From positions 434,001 through 498,000 of the forward strand of contig JAIVFH010000008.1 in the NCBI GenBank assembly GCA_025765595.1: a stretch of 64,000 bases of DNA, written 5' to 3'. Positions 1 through 11,445 of this stretch are shown here, piece after piece. The notes under the pieces were generated by a model. The model searched no databases, had not been told where the DNA came from, and worked only from the letters and a program-made list of their open reading frames with translations. A program made the translations under genes and the position numbers. The stretch is from Obelidium mucronatum (taxonomy: Eukaryota; Chytridiomycota; Chytridiomycetes; Chytridiales; Chytriomycetaceae). Each line of letters starts with the position of its first letter. Position 1 is the first letter of the stretch.

Positions 1-2390
1 TGTTCTTGCAGCATTTCGCAAGTCAGAACCACGTTGAATTTGATAATACCTTTTCAAGATTTCGTTGGCGGGCTCAGTAAGCGCCGGCTTAAATCGCGCC
101 TTCACAAACGTTAGGTACGCTTGTAGTTTATCCACGTCCCAAAGCTTTTTTGAGCCCGGTTGCGGTTGTTGCTGTTGTTGATTGTTTGCTGCGGCTGATT
201 CATCGGGTAGACCAAGAATGAACGACGACACTTTCCTAAAGAGAAATCAATCAATCAACTTTTTGCTGCACGGTAATGGAAATTACCTGTCCCAATCATT
301 GTTTTGTGTGTCAAGAAGTGTTAAAATCAAGTCGAAACGCGACAAAAGGGGACTCCCTAAGGCCACGTTGACTTCCATTGACTGGTTTGGGTCGTATTTT
401 CCTTTTGGATTTGTGGCAGCCAGAATCGAGCAACGCGTATTGAGTTTGCAAACTAATCCTGCTTTTGCCACACTGATGGTCTTGGTTTGGATGAGTTTCT
501 AAAAAAAGCGTTGTTGAGAAATACAAAAGTACCTGTTGTTCCATAGCTTCGTGAATAGCTGTTTTATCATTCTCCTTAATGCTTCCAAACTCATCTATGC
601 AGCATAGCCCTTTGTCTGCTAAAACAAGAGCTCCAGCTTCAAGCTGCCACTCTCCTGAATCTTTAACCGCAGTAACCGTTAATCCAGCGTTTGTGGATCC
701 GATTCCCGTCGTCAAAACAGATCGCGGGCTGATTCGCGCTGCATACCGGAGGAACTGAGACTTTCCGGTACCTATCTTATTTCTGTTTAGTTTCTACATC
801 AAAATTAACATAAGTTCTCATGTTTGTTTTAACCTGGATCGCCGACCAAAAGAATATGACTATCTCCGCGCATCTTCATCCTGCAGCAACCACAAAAAAC
901 GGTTAAACTTAGAGTATAATTCGCAACACTTTTATCCATACCCAGACTTTTCCACTTTCGAAACACCACCAGAAAGAACCAGCATGACAGCTAGCTTTAC
1001 AAGAGACATGCCAACAATTTTGGGACAAAATGAGTTGATTATAAAGTTCCTTCCTTTGATGTAATAGTTAGATTTCAGGCAAAAAAAATGTGTCTGTGTT
1101 TTTAACATGTACCATCGATCAATCGACCCGAATATGAGTTCCAAAAAGACTGAAATTCTTGTTTCAATTCATCAGTTAATAAGAGATTGCTTCGCTGTTC
1201 GTTGTGCACTCGGACGTGGTTTGCAGCAATCACGATATCAATATCGGCGCGTTCTCCAGGCTGGAGATACTGCCAGCGGCGCGTCACTGCGCCTCTAAAA
1301 TATTTTTCAACACGAGGTAAAATTTGCTTATATGGCGTTGAACTTACACAATAGAGACATCGTCACCAGGTTTGCAGACATCGGCCAAGTCATCTTCAAG
1401 GAGAATCAGAATAGAACGCGGAATGGTTCCAAGAGCCAGTTTAGTCACTTGCTCCTGCACTTTGATTTCTTGATAGTCTCTGCATTCCATTGGATTGGAT
1501 CCTTCAAAAACAACGTCATCATTTATCTCAATCCGAATTCCGGTTTTTGGTACAATGTACCTGCATCGACAACGATTTCTTTGAATTTTTTTCCATCGCA
1601 TTCTCCTTTTCCGGTGACCAGTTGTCCGGCATCGCCAATAACCCTCACTCCACACCGTGTTGGCTTAATGACTTGGTACCCCAACTCTCTCTCCACATTG
1701 ACATAGAATCTTCCATTGCAGGACGCGCATTGGTATATTTTACGCGTTTCCATCATTTTGACCATTCCAGTCTAATTTTTTTAAAAAAAAGACCATCAGA
1801 TTCAGCTTTTCAAACACTTTCAAAGTCCGCTCAACTCGAATCACAGTGCCGACGAAATTGATAAGTTTTCCCACATGTTCAGAACGCGGAATCCGCTGGA
1901 ATTGTAGAGCGGGGACTTGAGGTAGTCTATTTTTAATTTAAGGGGGGTGATTAGTGTTTTTGAACGAGATCAAACAGACCCGCACCCTCGCACATCGTGT
2001 TCAAACCTTGTACACCTGACATGAACTAAATTCTTTACCGTAAGATTATGGTTATCCTGAATCAAATCCTTGAGATGTGTTTGTGCCATGACGAGAGCCT
2101 TGTCGAGCAACGGCAGTGTCTCCGATGGACGGGCAAGTATCTGAGAGCAAACATATGCATTGGTTTCGATATAGATTGACATGCTGGGTTATGATTTTTG
2201 GAGCCTTTTGGGTAAGGACGTGTGTGGCCAATACTATCCAGTTGGGACTCAACTCGACTTCAAGAGAGTAAAACACTGTTTCATCGCTTGCAAACAACAA
2301 CGCTTCAATCTGCTCTTTTTGCATTTCGATCAAATCGGCAGCCATTTGCGATGAGAGTTGCGCTTCTTGAGTTGGTGGTGGTTCGGACAT
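1..2390 (-). CDS. MCM9: MCM9-like DNA helicase (3' end outside window)
   Basis: AAA+ helicase of the MCM family, acting in DNA repair and recombination with MCM8 in the organisms where it has been studied. On the minus strand the start is the ATG at 2390, and at least eight exons are separated by short introns. Visible pieces: an N-terminal MCM segment (about 2183-2050), a cysteine cluster beginning CASC (about 1700), the segment ending in [13 protein letters not shown] (about 1360), Walker A GDPG|TGKS split by an intron near 780-840, Walker B with CCIDEF near 590-610, and the arginine-finger motif SPLLSRFD near 330. The motif order and wording match MCM9 better than MCM2-8, for example [16 protein letters not shown] followed by KDSGEW. 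After a short Gln-rich insert near 170 the reading continues to position 1, so the C-terminus is missing. MCM9 is absent from most Dikarya, which supports an early-diverging fungus. Confidence 0.88.
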
Positions 2391-2968
2391 TTGTTGGAAG
2401 ATTCTTAAAACTAACAAGGAAGATCATGTACAGATAACCTAATAATAAAAAATAGCGTTTCTTGACCCAATCGAACGTGTCCTTGAGAGCCTCTAGACGG
2501 GAAATATGACATGCTGGTCGTTACTTGAGCTTTATGAAACCCAGCAAGGAAAGGAGAAAATCCTAGCAGTGAATTCAATTGCCTTTGGTGGCGATAAATG
2601 GTCTGCAAGTGATGGGTGGCGTCTGCATTATTTGAATTTGTAATTTTACCAAGCCTTTGCATTCCCATCACCATGGGTGGCGTGTTGTTATCACTATTCA
2701 TAAACTCACCTTGCTGTCGATGCTACCCTCGACTTCCAGTGGACTTGCAACAAACTCTACACGCGCATCGCTGCTTTACTTCCAAGACTTTGCGGGTACA
2801 AAAAAATAGGCACAACTTTGTTTCTGATCGCCGCCGCGGTCACAGGAGCAGAAGTCACGTAGCGGTCACGCGAACCTTTGTCACGCGACCAAACAAAAGT
2901 CTTTAAAACTCGCGGGGATTCCACTCGCAATTTCGACCCATCTTCTAAGCTTTGTAGACTCTCCGGAA
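2391..2968. promoter_or_regulatory. Divergent intergenic region, MCM9 / fungalysin A
   Basis: This 578-bp gap lies between the divergent starts of the MCM9-like gene and fungalysin A, so it should hold both promoters. I see no clear TATA box, RNA gene or repeat in it. Open frames here are short and in no consistent frame. Confidence 0.4.
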
Positions 2969-5412
2969 ATGCACTCTCCACGCTTCTTTCTTGGTCTCTT
3001 GGCCATTGCTTCCTCTATGATTCCTGCTACCCAGGCTGGACCAGTTCAGAAGGTGAAGCCATCGTTGCCAGGATTCTACCAGCCCGCTTCTTCTTCCGTT
3101 GCTGTACCTCCAACAAACAGCTTTGGACCAGTTACATTGAATGCCAGTGACGCCGTTGATGCTGCCACCAGCCAGCTAGTGTCCAGCCTTAAAGTAGACA
3201 GTGACAGCGTCCAAGTGTACAACTCGTAAGCTTTTTCCTTCTTCCTTTTTTGTTGACAGCATCACTTAAAATACCCAAACACCAGCCTTTACTCCCGAGA
3301 CTCCAAAGTCTACCACATTCACTACACTGAAAAATTTCACGGTCTTCCAATCGCCAACGCCGTCTCCAACGTCAACATTGACGCTTCTGGAAACATCCTT
3401 TCTATGCATCAATCCTTTGTGCCAGTAGAAATCAAAAACAAGGCTGTTCCTGTTGGGAAACGCGATGCCCCTGTGATTCCACTTGAGCAGGCCGTCTTGA
3501 ACTTTGCGGAAGCCAAAGGCCTCAAGACTACCGATAAACTGACTGTTTCAAGTAATGGTGCAAACAGTTTTGTCGTTGAAGGAGCCTCGTTTGCGCTTTC
3601 TCCTATTCGTGCTTCGGAAAAGTACTACCAGACGGCTACGGGTCTTGTTCATGTGTGGGATATCAGTGTTGAGCAAAGTGATGTTTGGTAAGCTTCAAAT
3701 TCTTTTTCATTAATATGGAAAGAAGTTCTAATTTTGACATTAAATCTGACAGGGAAAACGCGTTTGTTGATTCGGCAAGCGGACAAATTGTTGGAGTCGC
3801 CAATTGGACTTCTGATTTCGGTGAGAAAGAAGACGCCATCAAGAAACCATCGTCCCTTGCCGCTCGTGCAGGCGCCGCCGTTCTCGATGCTGTCTACAAC
3901 GTTCTCCCAATTGGTTCCCGTAACCCACAGACCAACAACGGTCTCGTGCAAGTCAAGAACCCTTGGGACACCAACGCAAGTCCAAATGGCTGGCACAGTG
4001 CTGCCAAGGACCTTTCCGGAAACAACGTGTACGCTCAATCGAATCCAAACAATGTGCAGTCCGTTCAACAGTTGATTGGTCTCCCAAGACCAACAAACGC
4101 AGCCCAAACCTTCAACTACCCCTTCGACGCCTCCAAGGGATCTACCGACGCCAACAACCGTAACGCGGCCACGACCAACATGTTTTACATTACCAACGCG
4201 GTGCATGACATTTTCTACAATTACGGATTCACCGAAGTCGCTGGAAACTTCCAAAACGATAACTATGGAAAGGGTGGGCAAGGGAACGATGCTGTAGTTG
4301 CAAACTCGCAAGATGGTGCTGGGAAAAACAATGCCAACTTTGCTACGCCACCTGATGGCCAATACGGAAAAATGCGCATGTACGTATTTGATCTTGCTAC
4401 TCCAGATCGTGATGGAGCTTTGGAGAACGACATTATTGTGAGTGCTTGTTTCATTGTATATTGTACTCGCTTCTAAACGCGTTATTATCTACAGATCCAC
4501 GAATTGGGACATGGATTATCCAACCGTTTGACTGGTGGTCCCGCCAACTCCAACTGTTTGCAAACGACTAATAGTGCCGGTCTCGGTGAAGGTTGGTCCG
4601 ACGTGGTTGGATACATTCTCGCTCTTCCAGCTACATTTACTCGCTCCAATGATTACGCGATGGGGGCTTGGGCTTTGAATCGCGCTGGCGGTGTCAGAAA
4701 GTACCCATACTCCACCAGCTTGACCACCAACAAGCGAATGTTTGCAGACTTGAAAACCGAAACTGAAGTGCACAACATTGGAGAAGTCTGGGCTGAAGCT
4801 CTCTACGAAGTCATGTGGAACATGATTGATACTGCTGGATTCACTGCTCCCGCTGATATTGGTAAAAGCGCCGATTCTGGCACTGGAAACACTGCACTTC
4901 TCAAGATTCTTCTTGCGGCCATGAAGATCCAGCCATGTAACCCTGACTTTATTCAAGCCAGAAATGCAATCATTACTGCAGAGAAGACGTTATATAACGG
5001 AAAGTTTGCTTGTGACATTTGGAAGGGTTTTGCAAAGAGAGGTGCTGGTTCTGCCGCTACCACGAGCTACACCAACAACTTTGACCTTCCAGCTGAATGC
5101 AAGGGTGTCCAACCAACTACTACAAAAACAACTACCACCACCACCACTACTACTGCGACTACTACTAAGGCTGGTACCACTGCGGGTCCTACGACTGTCG
5201 TTCCAACAACTGTTGGAACTACTATCAGAACAACCACAACCACTACTACCACCACGTCTGCAAAGCCAACTACGACCGCTTCTGGCTCTATTGCTGGAAA
5301 GCCATGTACCACTTTCGGCGCAAGTCAATGTTCTGGTGGAATCACATACCAGTGCGCTTACTACAATTCTTCTAGCTTGACCTGGGGAGAATGGTACAAG
5401 GGAGGCTGTTGA
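2969..5412 (+). CDS. Fungalysin A, secreted M36 zinc metallopeptidase
   Basis: Extracellular metalloprotease of the fungalysin family. Exons 2969-3225, 3286-3687, 3753-4437 and 4495-5412 join in frame to 753 aa, each bounded by GT..AG introns of 57-65 nt. The N-terminus has a secretion signal (MHSPRFFLGLLAIASSM), then the FTP/PepSY-type propeptide. The catalytic motif HELGH is at residues 450-454 and the downstream glutamate ligand lies in GEGWSD (E480). An intron falls immediately before IHELGH. After a Thr-rich linker the protein ends in a small four-cysteine module (C-FGASQC-GGITYQC ... WYKGGC) that may bind carbohydrate; I cannot assign it to a named CBM. The C-terminal module is nearly the same as in fungalysin D at 42327-44815, so those two are the closest pair. 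Convergent with the 2OG oxygenase gene 98 bp downstream. Confidence 0.93.
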
Positions 5413-5510
5413 TAAACTTAGTCTTTCTTTTTTGTTGCGTTTTCGTTGTGCTGTGATATGTGAATACAAACAGAAGTCTATGTTTTCCAATACAGATAAT
5501 ATTTCCACTT

Positions 5511-6596
5511 TTAACGCTTTGTCACAAACTTGCCAACCTTTGCATCAAAATACGGCATCGTGTCATCTTTTTCTAGCTTTAAAATGGCAATCGCGTCCTT
5601 CAACTCCCTCTGGCCTTGTTCCAACACATCAACTAAATCTTCTCGCGCAGCATCAAAACCCATCTCCTCAATCTGCTTGAGTAAAGCAACAGTTCGCCAC
5701 ACCTTGTGCCTCGCAAACTCGGCAAAGCAGTATGGATCGCGATCTCCGATGTAAGTGCCGAGGCGAGTGCATTCCACGGATTTTGGGTTTCGCGACATGA
5801 AGGAAAACACGCATGTGATTCTGGCTTCGTTGTCTATAGTTTCGAGGACAGGGCGGACTCTGTGTAGGAATTGAGAGCCGCGCATAAACATTCCCTGTCC
5901 CTGTTGCGTGAAAGGAACAGAAATAACGTCCTCTGGGGTGAGTGCTCCGTTGCCAACAGCCTCCATGGCGGCAGAAAGAGGCTGGATGCGGACAGCCTCC
6001 AGTTCGCCACCTTTGAACTTGGACGGGTCTGAGAGCATCACGACCAGCACGTAGTCGACCGAGTCTGCATGCAGCGCATCGACTTCTTGGTTGTTATTAT
6101 TTTGCGCTGGCGTGCCAATGTTTGTGTGGGCGTAATTCTGAATCATTGTGTGGGGGGCCAGCGGCTCCCCCGCAAGCTGCGACACAAGATTAATTATCTG
6201 CGGCGAGTTGTTCAGCGCGCAAATAAACGGCGACAGGAAGCCAAGCCCGCGAAGGTACAGCTGCGCGCGGTTGCTCGAGCGGCAAATGCGGGGGTCTTGC
6301 TTGTGCGCAGCAATGATTCCCTTGACTGCCTGAGTGCCAGCGGCAGAAAAGACGGGAAAAGCCTGCGTGATTCCAAACGACGGCTTATTGCTTTGGTAGG
6401 GAAACTGCAGGGGGTCCATTGTCATACTGAACACCTGCGGGGGAGGCGTGATGGCAAGGTGGATTTGTTCGTCAAACGTGACAGTCTCAGGCTCGGGCTG
6501 CATTCCCACGGGGAAACTCTTTGGGGGCTCGGGCATGGGAGCTATGTAGCTTGAGTTGGAGTCCAAGGTGGCACTGGCGGGCGGGGTTTTCAGCAT
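5511..6596 (-). CDS. 2-oxoglutarate/Fe(II)-dependent oxygenase family protein
   Basis: Single-exon gene of 361 aa starting at the ATG at 6596. The double-stranded beta-helix motif is clear: HAD (H176, D178) as HxD, a distal H245 in GSQFLHRV, and R259 in EARITCVF as the expected co-substrate-binding arginine. The segment FKGGELE sits between them as in other family members. Chemistry would be oxidation of an unknown substrate coupled to 2-oxoglutarate decarboxylation. The first 70 residues are Pro-rich and not recognisable. No signal peptide or membrane segment is visible, so a soluble enzyme is likely. The stretch 6100-6400 is richer in GC than its surroundings. Confidence 0.75.
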   Translation of the reverse strand: MLKTPPASATLDSNSSYIAPMPEPPKSFPVGMQPEPETVTFDEQIHLAITPPPQVFSMTMDPLQFPYQSNKPSFGITQAFPVFSAAGTQAVKGIIAAHKQDPRICRSSNRAQLYLRGLGFLSPFICALNNSPQIINLVSQLAGEPLAPHTMIQNYAHTNIGTPAQNNNNQEVDALHADSVDYVLVVMLSDPSKFKGGELEAVRIQPLSAAMEAVGNGALTPEDVISVPFTQQGQGMFMRGSQFLHRVRPVLETIDNEARITCVFSFMSRNPKSVECTRLGTYIGDRDPYCFAEFARHKVWRTVALLKQIEEMGFDAAREDLVDVLEQGQRELKDAIAILKLEKDDTMPYFDAKVGKFVTKR

Positions 6597-6826
6597 TTGT
6601 TTTGTTGTTTCGGATTTAAATCGACTGTCAAACTAAACATGGATTATATCTATGACATAATAATTAACAAACTAGGTTTCTCGGACCCTGACTGGTGTTT
6701 CGTTTGTTGGAGAAAGAACAAGATTGGCGAGAAAAAAAACATATGCCACAAAAAACAATTCCCCAACCAATGGCAACACCAATGTCTCCGGTATGAGGAA
6801 TAGCGATGCCTTTTATTTAATAATCC

Positions 6827-8098
6827 ATGGATTTTCAGACAGCAGAGCCAGCCGGAAAACCACTTGATGAAAAGTGGAGTTTGACTACACATGTGCCGCA
6901 CGAGATAATTACTTCCATCTTCAGGTGGCTACCCCTAGACCAAGTCAGAACGTTCCAATCCGCCTGTCGCTTGCTTGGTCAAGTCCTCAGAGACCCTTAC
7001 TTTCACAGTCTCAACATTAGAACCATTTACGGAAAATTGAAACCAACTGAAGAAGTTGTTGGCATTCGATACTCCGTTTTCCCGCATCTAGATGAAGTTT
7101 CTACATCTTGGGAAATCGTCGAATTTTATGGCGCAACTAGAACGCTATCATATCCGGGTAATCAACGTGGCATTACACTTGTAGCTCGTCGAATGGCCGA
7201 AAGACTCAATTTGCCTGTTAATATCGCCAACCTCAATGTACGGACATTGATGCGTTACCGCCGCGGATATATATCCCATATGTACGATAAAAATATCAAT
7301 CGCAGAGGAGGATACTTTGATCCTGCATCAGAAACGCTTGTATTCTGGCCACCCGGCGTTCAACAGCCGCCTCAACAAACGACGGTTAATATATTTGTTC
7401 CAGCTTATCGAACACCGGACTCTTACCAGCCTGATCGAATTTGTGCTCGAATCCGGTTCTGGTTTACAGTACACCAATGCGAAAAACACGCCTGGTATAC
7501 CTGGAGGGACGTTTATCACCGGAAAGACTCGAAAATAGAAATTTACGAACTGGTTTCCATGCTGGCTGCTTTTATGCGAGACCATTCGTTTGCAAACCTT
7601 GTCGTCCGACGTCTTCCTGTCGATCAAAAGGAAACAAGTTCAGCTGCCAGTATCTTTGTGTACAATCCAGATGGAACCTGGATTCCCTTCGATCCTTCAA
7701 CAGAGCGTCTTTATTTTGTGCTTGTGGGTGTCAACGAAACACCTTCAACACAAGTTCAAGCTGAATGGGACAGGTTGTTAAGAGAGGGGAACCTGGCATT
7801 TGAAGAAAAAAATTGGTCAACTGCCATTGCCGCTTTTAGGGACCTGATTACGGCAAAGCTGGACGTTTATGGCTTCAAGGATCCTCGTGCATATGAAAAC
7901 CATCTGGAGATTGCAGAAGTGTACCTTGCGCAACAGCTCTACCGCAAAGCATCAGCCTCGCTTTGCACATACTTTGAACACGGTCCGCAAGGTAGCTCTG
8001 AACTTGCGTTCGAAAAAGCCACAAGAATCATGGAATCACTTGAAGCTTTCGGTAACTGTGATGCAAGGAATCAATACGATTTGGTGCAATCTGAGTAG
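6827..8098 (+). CDS. F-box protein with C-terminal TPR-like helices
   Basis: Intronless 423-aa protein. Residues about 20-65 (LTTHVPHEIITSIFRWLPLD and following) fit an F-box, which would dock on Skp1 in an SCF ubiquitin ligase. Residues about 310-400 contain paired helices of TPR character (LLREGNLAFEEKNWSTAIAA, then LEIAEVYLAQQLYRKA). The middle has no family I recognise. The TPR-like tail is a candidate substrate-binding region. Assignment of the F-box is by pattern only; the target is unknown. Confidence 0.6.
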   Translation: MDFQTAEPAGKPLDEKWSLTTHVPHEIITSIFRWLPLDQVRTFQSACRLLGQVLRDPYFHSLNIRTIYGKLKPTEEVVGIRYSVFPHLDEVSTSWEIVEFYGATRTLSYPGNQRGITLVARRMAERLNLPVNIANLNVRTLMRYRRGYISHMYDKNINRRGGYFDPASETLVFWPPGVQQPPQQTTVNIFVPAYRTPDSYQPDRICARIRFWFTVHQCEKHAWYTWRDVYHRKDSKIEIYELVSMLAAFMRDHSFANLVVRRLPVDQKETSSAASIFVYNPDGTWIPFDPSTERLYFVLVGVNETPSTQVQAEWDRLLREGNLAFEEKNWSTAIAAFRDLITAKLDVYGFKDPRAYENHLEIAEVYLAQQLYRKASASLCTYFEHGPQGSSELAFEKATRIMESLEAFGNCDARNQYDLVQSE

Positions 8099-8353
8099 AA
8101 TATCGCCCTTTAAAATAAAATATTACGTCCAATTTACTTCAAGACTGGTTATTCTACACGATTTTAGTCTGCAATTCTTAACATCTTATGGGGCAATATC
8201 TCTATGACCAAGCGGGATTTAAGGAAGTCTTCTCATTTTTTTGGGATCGAAGGATAACTTTGTATATTGTCATATTCAAGATAAAAAGTTGCAAAACAGT
8301 GTGTGTGGTACTATTGCTGTACTGGTCGCTCAAAGATTCAAATTCTGTGTTCA

Positions 8354-10897
8354 TCATGCCAAATCATCAGCCGTTATTCCGCCCTTCCAAGCATCGTCTT
8401 CATCCACAGCAATATCAGGATATTCGCCAAAGAGGTTCTTCAAATGCGGTAGAAAGAGATCCAGGGTACGTGAAACTTCTCTGACAGCTGCCGACGTGCC
8501 AAGAAGTCTCATCCAACGGTCAGAGTTCAATGTTTCCAGCATTCCCTCCTTATCCACTGGCATGATCCCAGTTAGTGGTAAGATTTCCTCCGTTTTATCT
8601 ATTCCAGAGATAATATCAGAGTCAAACGGCGTCTCTCCGACACTTAATCTCGCACATTCAAGTCGATCCAGTAATTGATACATGCATTGAATGAGTTGGT
8701 GATACGTCTCTGCTTGGAACTTAGATTCAAGGCGGGGTTCGGCAGACGCAAATATCATCAATGGCTCCAAGGCAACAAGCTGAGAAAATATTTTGTCACG
8801 AAGGTCTTTGATTTCAGATCCCTCAATTTGAACTTCTTGAAAAGGGCGGATACTACGGGACGTGATTTTACAGTAGAGCATATTGAGATCGTGGAATGCA
8901 ACGGATATTTTCAACCTCAGAATATGTCGGGCAAATGTTGGATACAACAGAAGTGTGAATATTACTGAAAACGTGAGCGCACAAGATAAAACAGTAATGA
9001 CTTTGTACAAGTAAATGTTTGGTGGATCAAACGTTAAACTTCCAGAATTTGCAAGTGATACGCAAACATACTTTGTATGTTGTGGAAAAAGCATTTTTAA
9101 CGATTATACGTACAAAAAAAAGCTTGACTTACATTTCCAAAAGCCAATAGGGCAAGCAATCCCAGCGAAGCCGTTTTTGGATTGAATAGCATCAAATATG
9201 AAAAGACAAGTCCCGGAAAAACGCTGAATCCAACATGTCCATAAGAGTCAGCCCCAAAAATGGATACACTGAGAAATCCAAGAAAAGCTCCCGCGGAGGT
9301 CCCTAAAATCGTAAGTGGCAGACTAAGATACGTTTGACCCAAAGAAGGACTGATTGCAACAACAATAGTAGAAACACAGCCGCCGAGGTACCATTCCTTG
9401 AAAAACTTGCTAATTTGTGAAAAACTTGAGAAACCCCACATTAAAAAAAGGGGAAGAAAGCTCATGGTTGTGAAAACATAATCAGTTGCAAGCACAGCAG
9501 AGCACTTGCCACCTTAATTCCATACACCGATGCACGCGAGAGAAGAAAGTTTTTGAATTTGAAGAGCGACTGTCTGACCATATCTCCCACACTCTTCTCC
9601 TTCTGATTAACAAGGGAAAAAGCCATTTGAGCTCTAGCGCCATTGCATAACTCTGCGACAAGCGTCAACCAGTTGAAATGAAGCTGAAATTGTTTCTTGC
9701 TCTTTATAAAAAGGTCGGCTTCATGATGAAGATCGGATAAATCTGAAATGAACTAGGAAAAGGTGCCAATAAGTATCCTTCCTAATTCTAAGAAAAAAAT
9801 CTTACTTCACGCATTGCAAGCTGATAAAAATTTATTTGCAGCAAGTTTTCCCAAGCTGTCTTAGTTTCAGGAGTTCTAGTACCGATCGTAGTTCCCTCGA
9901 CAGCTGTGTCAAATATACGTGTGAAAATCGGAGGCTGATGATTTTTGAAGATTAATAGAGCATTTGATCCTGTTTCTTGAAGCTTTGCAATAGTTTCAAG
10001 GTTTCCCAGGAGTTTTCCCCCAACCACTTGATTCCCAAGACTCTCGAAAATCTTTCTGCAAGCCAAGTCAAAGTCACCCCACGCCGCCTTCATTTCTTCA
10101 GATACACGCACTTGATAGTCTCTCGACATGAGTAGTGCGACTGACTCGGGCGCATTCAAAAATGTATTGATTGAAAACAAGACCGCAGCGGCACCCTTGC
10201 ACCCTTTGATGACTCTCGCATAATCGGTCAAAGAGAAATGAGAATACGTGATTTCAGAAGCCGCTTGACTTTGCTCGGAATCAATGGACGCAAACAGTGT
10301 TTGTATCTGAACAACAAGATTATTCCTCGCTCGAATCTCGTGCAAATGACCATCCATAGACGTTTCCGTCGTGTTATTAAGGAAAGCAATAATTGAGGTC
10401 GACAGGTCCCGTGTTTTTAGGAGCACAGTCTTGAGGTTTTCATTCAAATGCTGCTCAGCAAACTCGGGATAAACGAGGAGATTCACAGTCAAACTGATCC
10501 TAAATATGGGACGCTCAATAAGAAGCATATTTCCTAAGGCGACAGTAACTCACGTAATTCCAACAAGATACGAAATCACCACACTCCCAAAAAATGTGTC
10601 GTCAAAAGATGATGCCCCATTAGAAGAACTCTTTCCAGCAACCCCAGAAACTGAAGTGAATGCCATCATTATTCCAATCAACGTAGGTATGAAAAAGCGG
10701 GAATGAGAACCAGCCCGCAGAATCGACAAAAGATGCACGTAAAGAAAGATAACCACAGCCATGGCCACGCTTGAGCCTGAAGCCGCTTCTTGAGTAAAAA
10801 TCCATACGACAGCGGATGAGAAAATACAGAGAAGTAAGAGGACTGTTGAGTTGAGGAAGCTTCCGACTGTTTTTGCCCTTCGTGTTTTTTTTTGCAT
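8354..10897 (-). CDS. FUSC/aromatic-acid-exporter-like membrane protein (BRE4-type)
   Basis: Multi-span membrane protein with two hydrophobic blocks separated by cytosolic helical regions, the layout of fungal FUSC/ArAE-like proteins such as BRE4. Exons read from 10897: 10897-10554, 10499-9806, 9752-about 9490, about 9490-9133, then about 9079-8354. The intron 10553-10500 uses GTGAGT and TTTAG and removes an apparent in-frame TGA, giving LVGITISLTVNLLVYPEFA across the junction. At about 9485-9500 the frame shifts by one base inside a membrane segment (VASALL into VLATDYVF) with no room for an intron, so either the assembly has an indel there or the gene is broken. The start at 10897 is the first ATG in frame. 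The transported substrate is unknown. Confidence 0.6.
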
Positions 10898-11445
10898 CCA
10901 CTGTGTCAGCCCTTCAAACAAGGAGGATGCTCAGAGAGAGACAATAGAATTCTTACGGAGAGTGAACAGCAATTATGAACACGACGTTAGGAAAGGTTTG
11001 CGGTTGGAGGCAGGTATTCAGTGGAGAAAGTACAAACAAGAAACCTAGGAGATACTACAGTCTTCATGTTATTCTCAGAAATTCTAAGGTTTGCTAAATA
11101 CCGCAAACACCGCTTTGAACCAGTTTTGTGCTTGTCTGTTGTCCATTTTATACTGCTGATTTTATCAGTGATTTTATTTGCTCCAAAACTGACCACACCG
11201 ATTAACTGATTTCAATATCAGCATATTTTAAGGGGATTATTCTTATGAAACTTGCATTTTCTACAATTCAAGAGACACCAAAGTTGATTGAAATGTTATT
11301 TCAGGTGGAATAGTGAATCTATATTTAATTAGCAGACCATTAGCTCCCCTGCATGGCCCCTGCAACGGTACGAAAGCTGCTCTGCTGACCGTTTCAAGCC
11401 TTTCATAAAAATCACCCCCCAACAAACCCAAGAGGTCTCAAGTTC
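10898..11445. promoter_or_regulatory. Divergent intergenic region, FUSC-like / LicD-like genes
   Basis: This 548-bp stretch lies between divergent starts. It holds AT-rich sequence and no convincing coding frame, RNA gene or repeat. Promoters of both flanking genes are expected here, but I see no firm motif. Confidence 0.35.

Noticed and set aside
10500..10556. In-frame TGA in the FUSC-like gene as a recoded stop
   Set aside because: A 54-nt intron with GTGAGT and TTTAG covers it and gives a better membrane helix.
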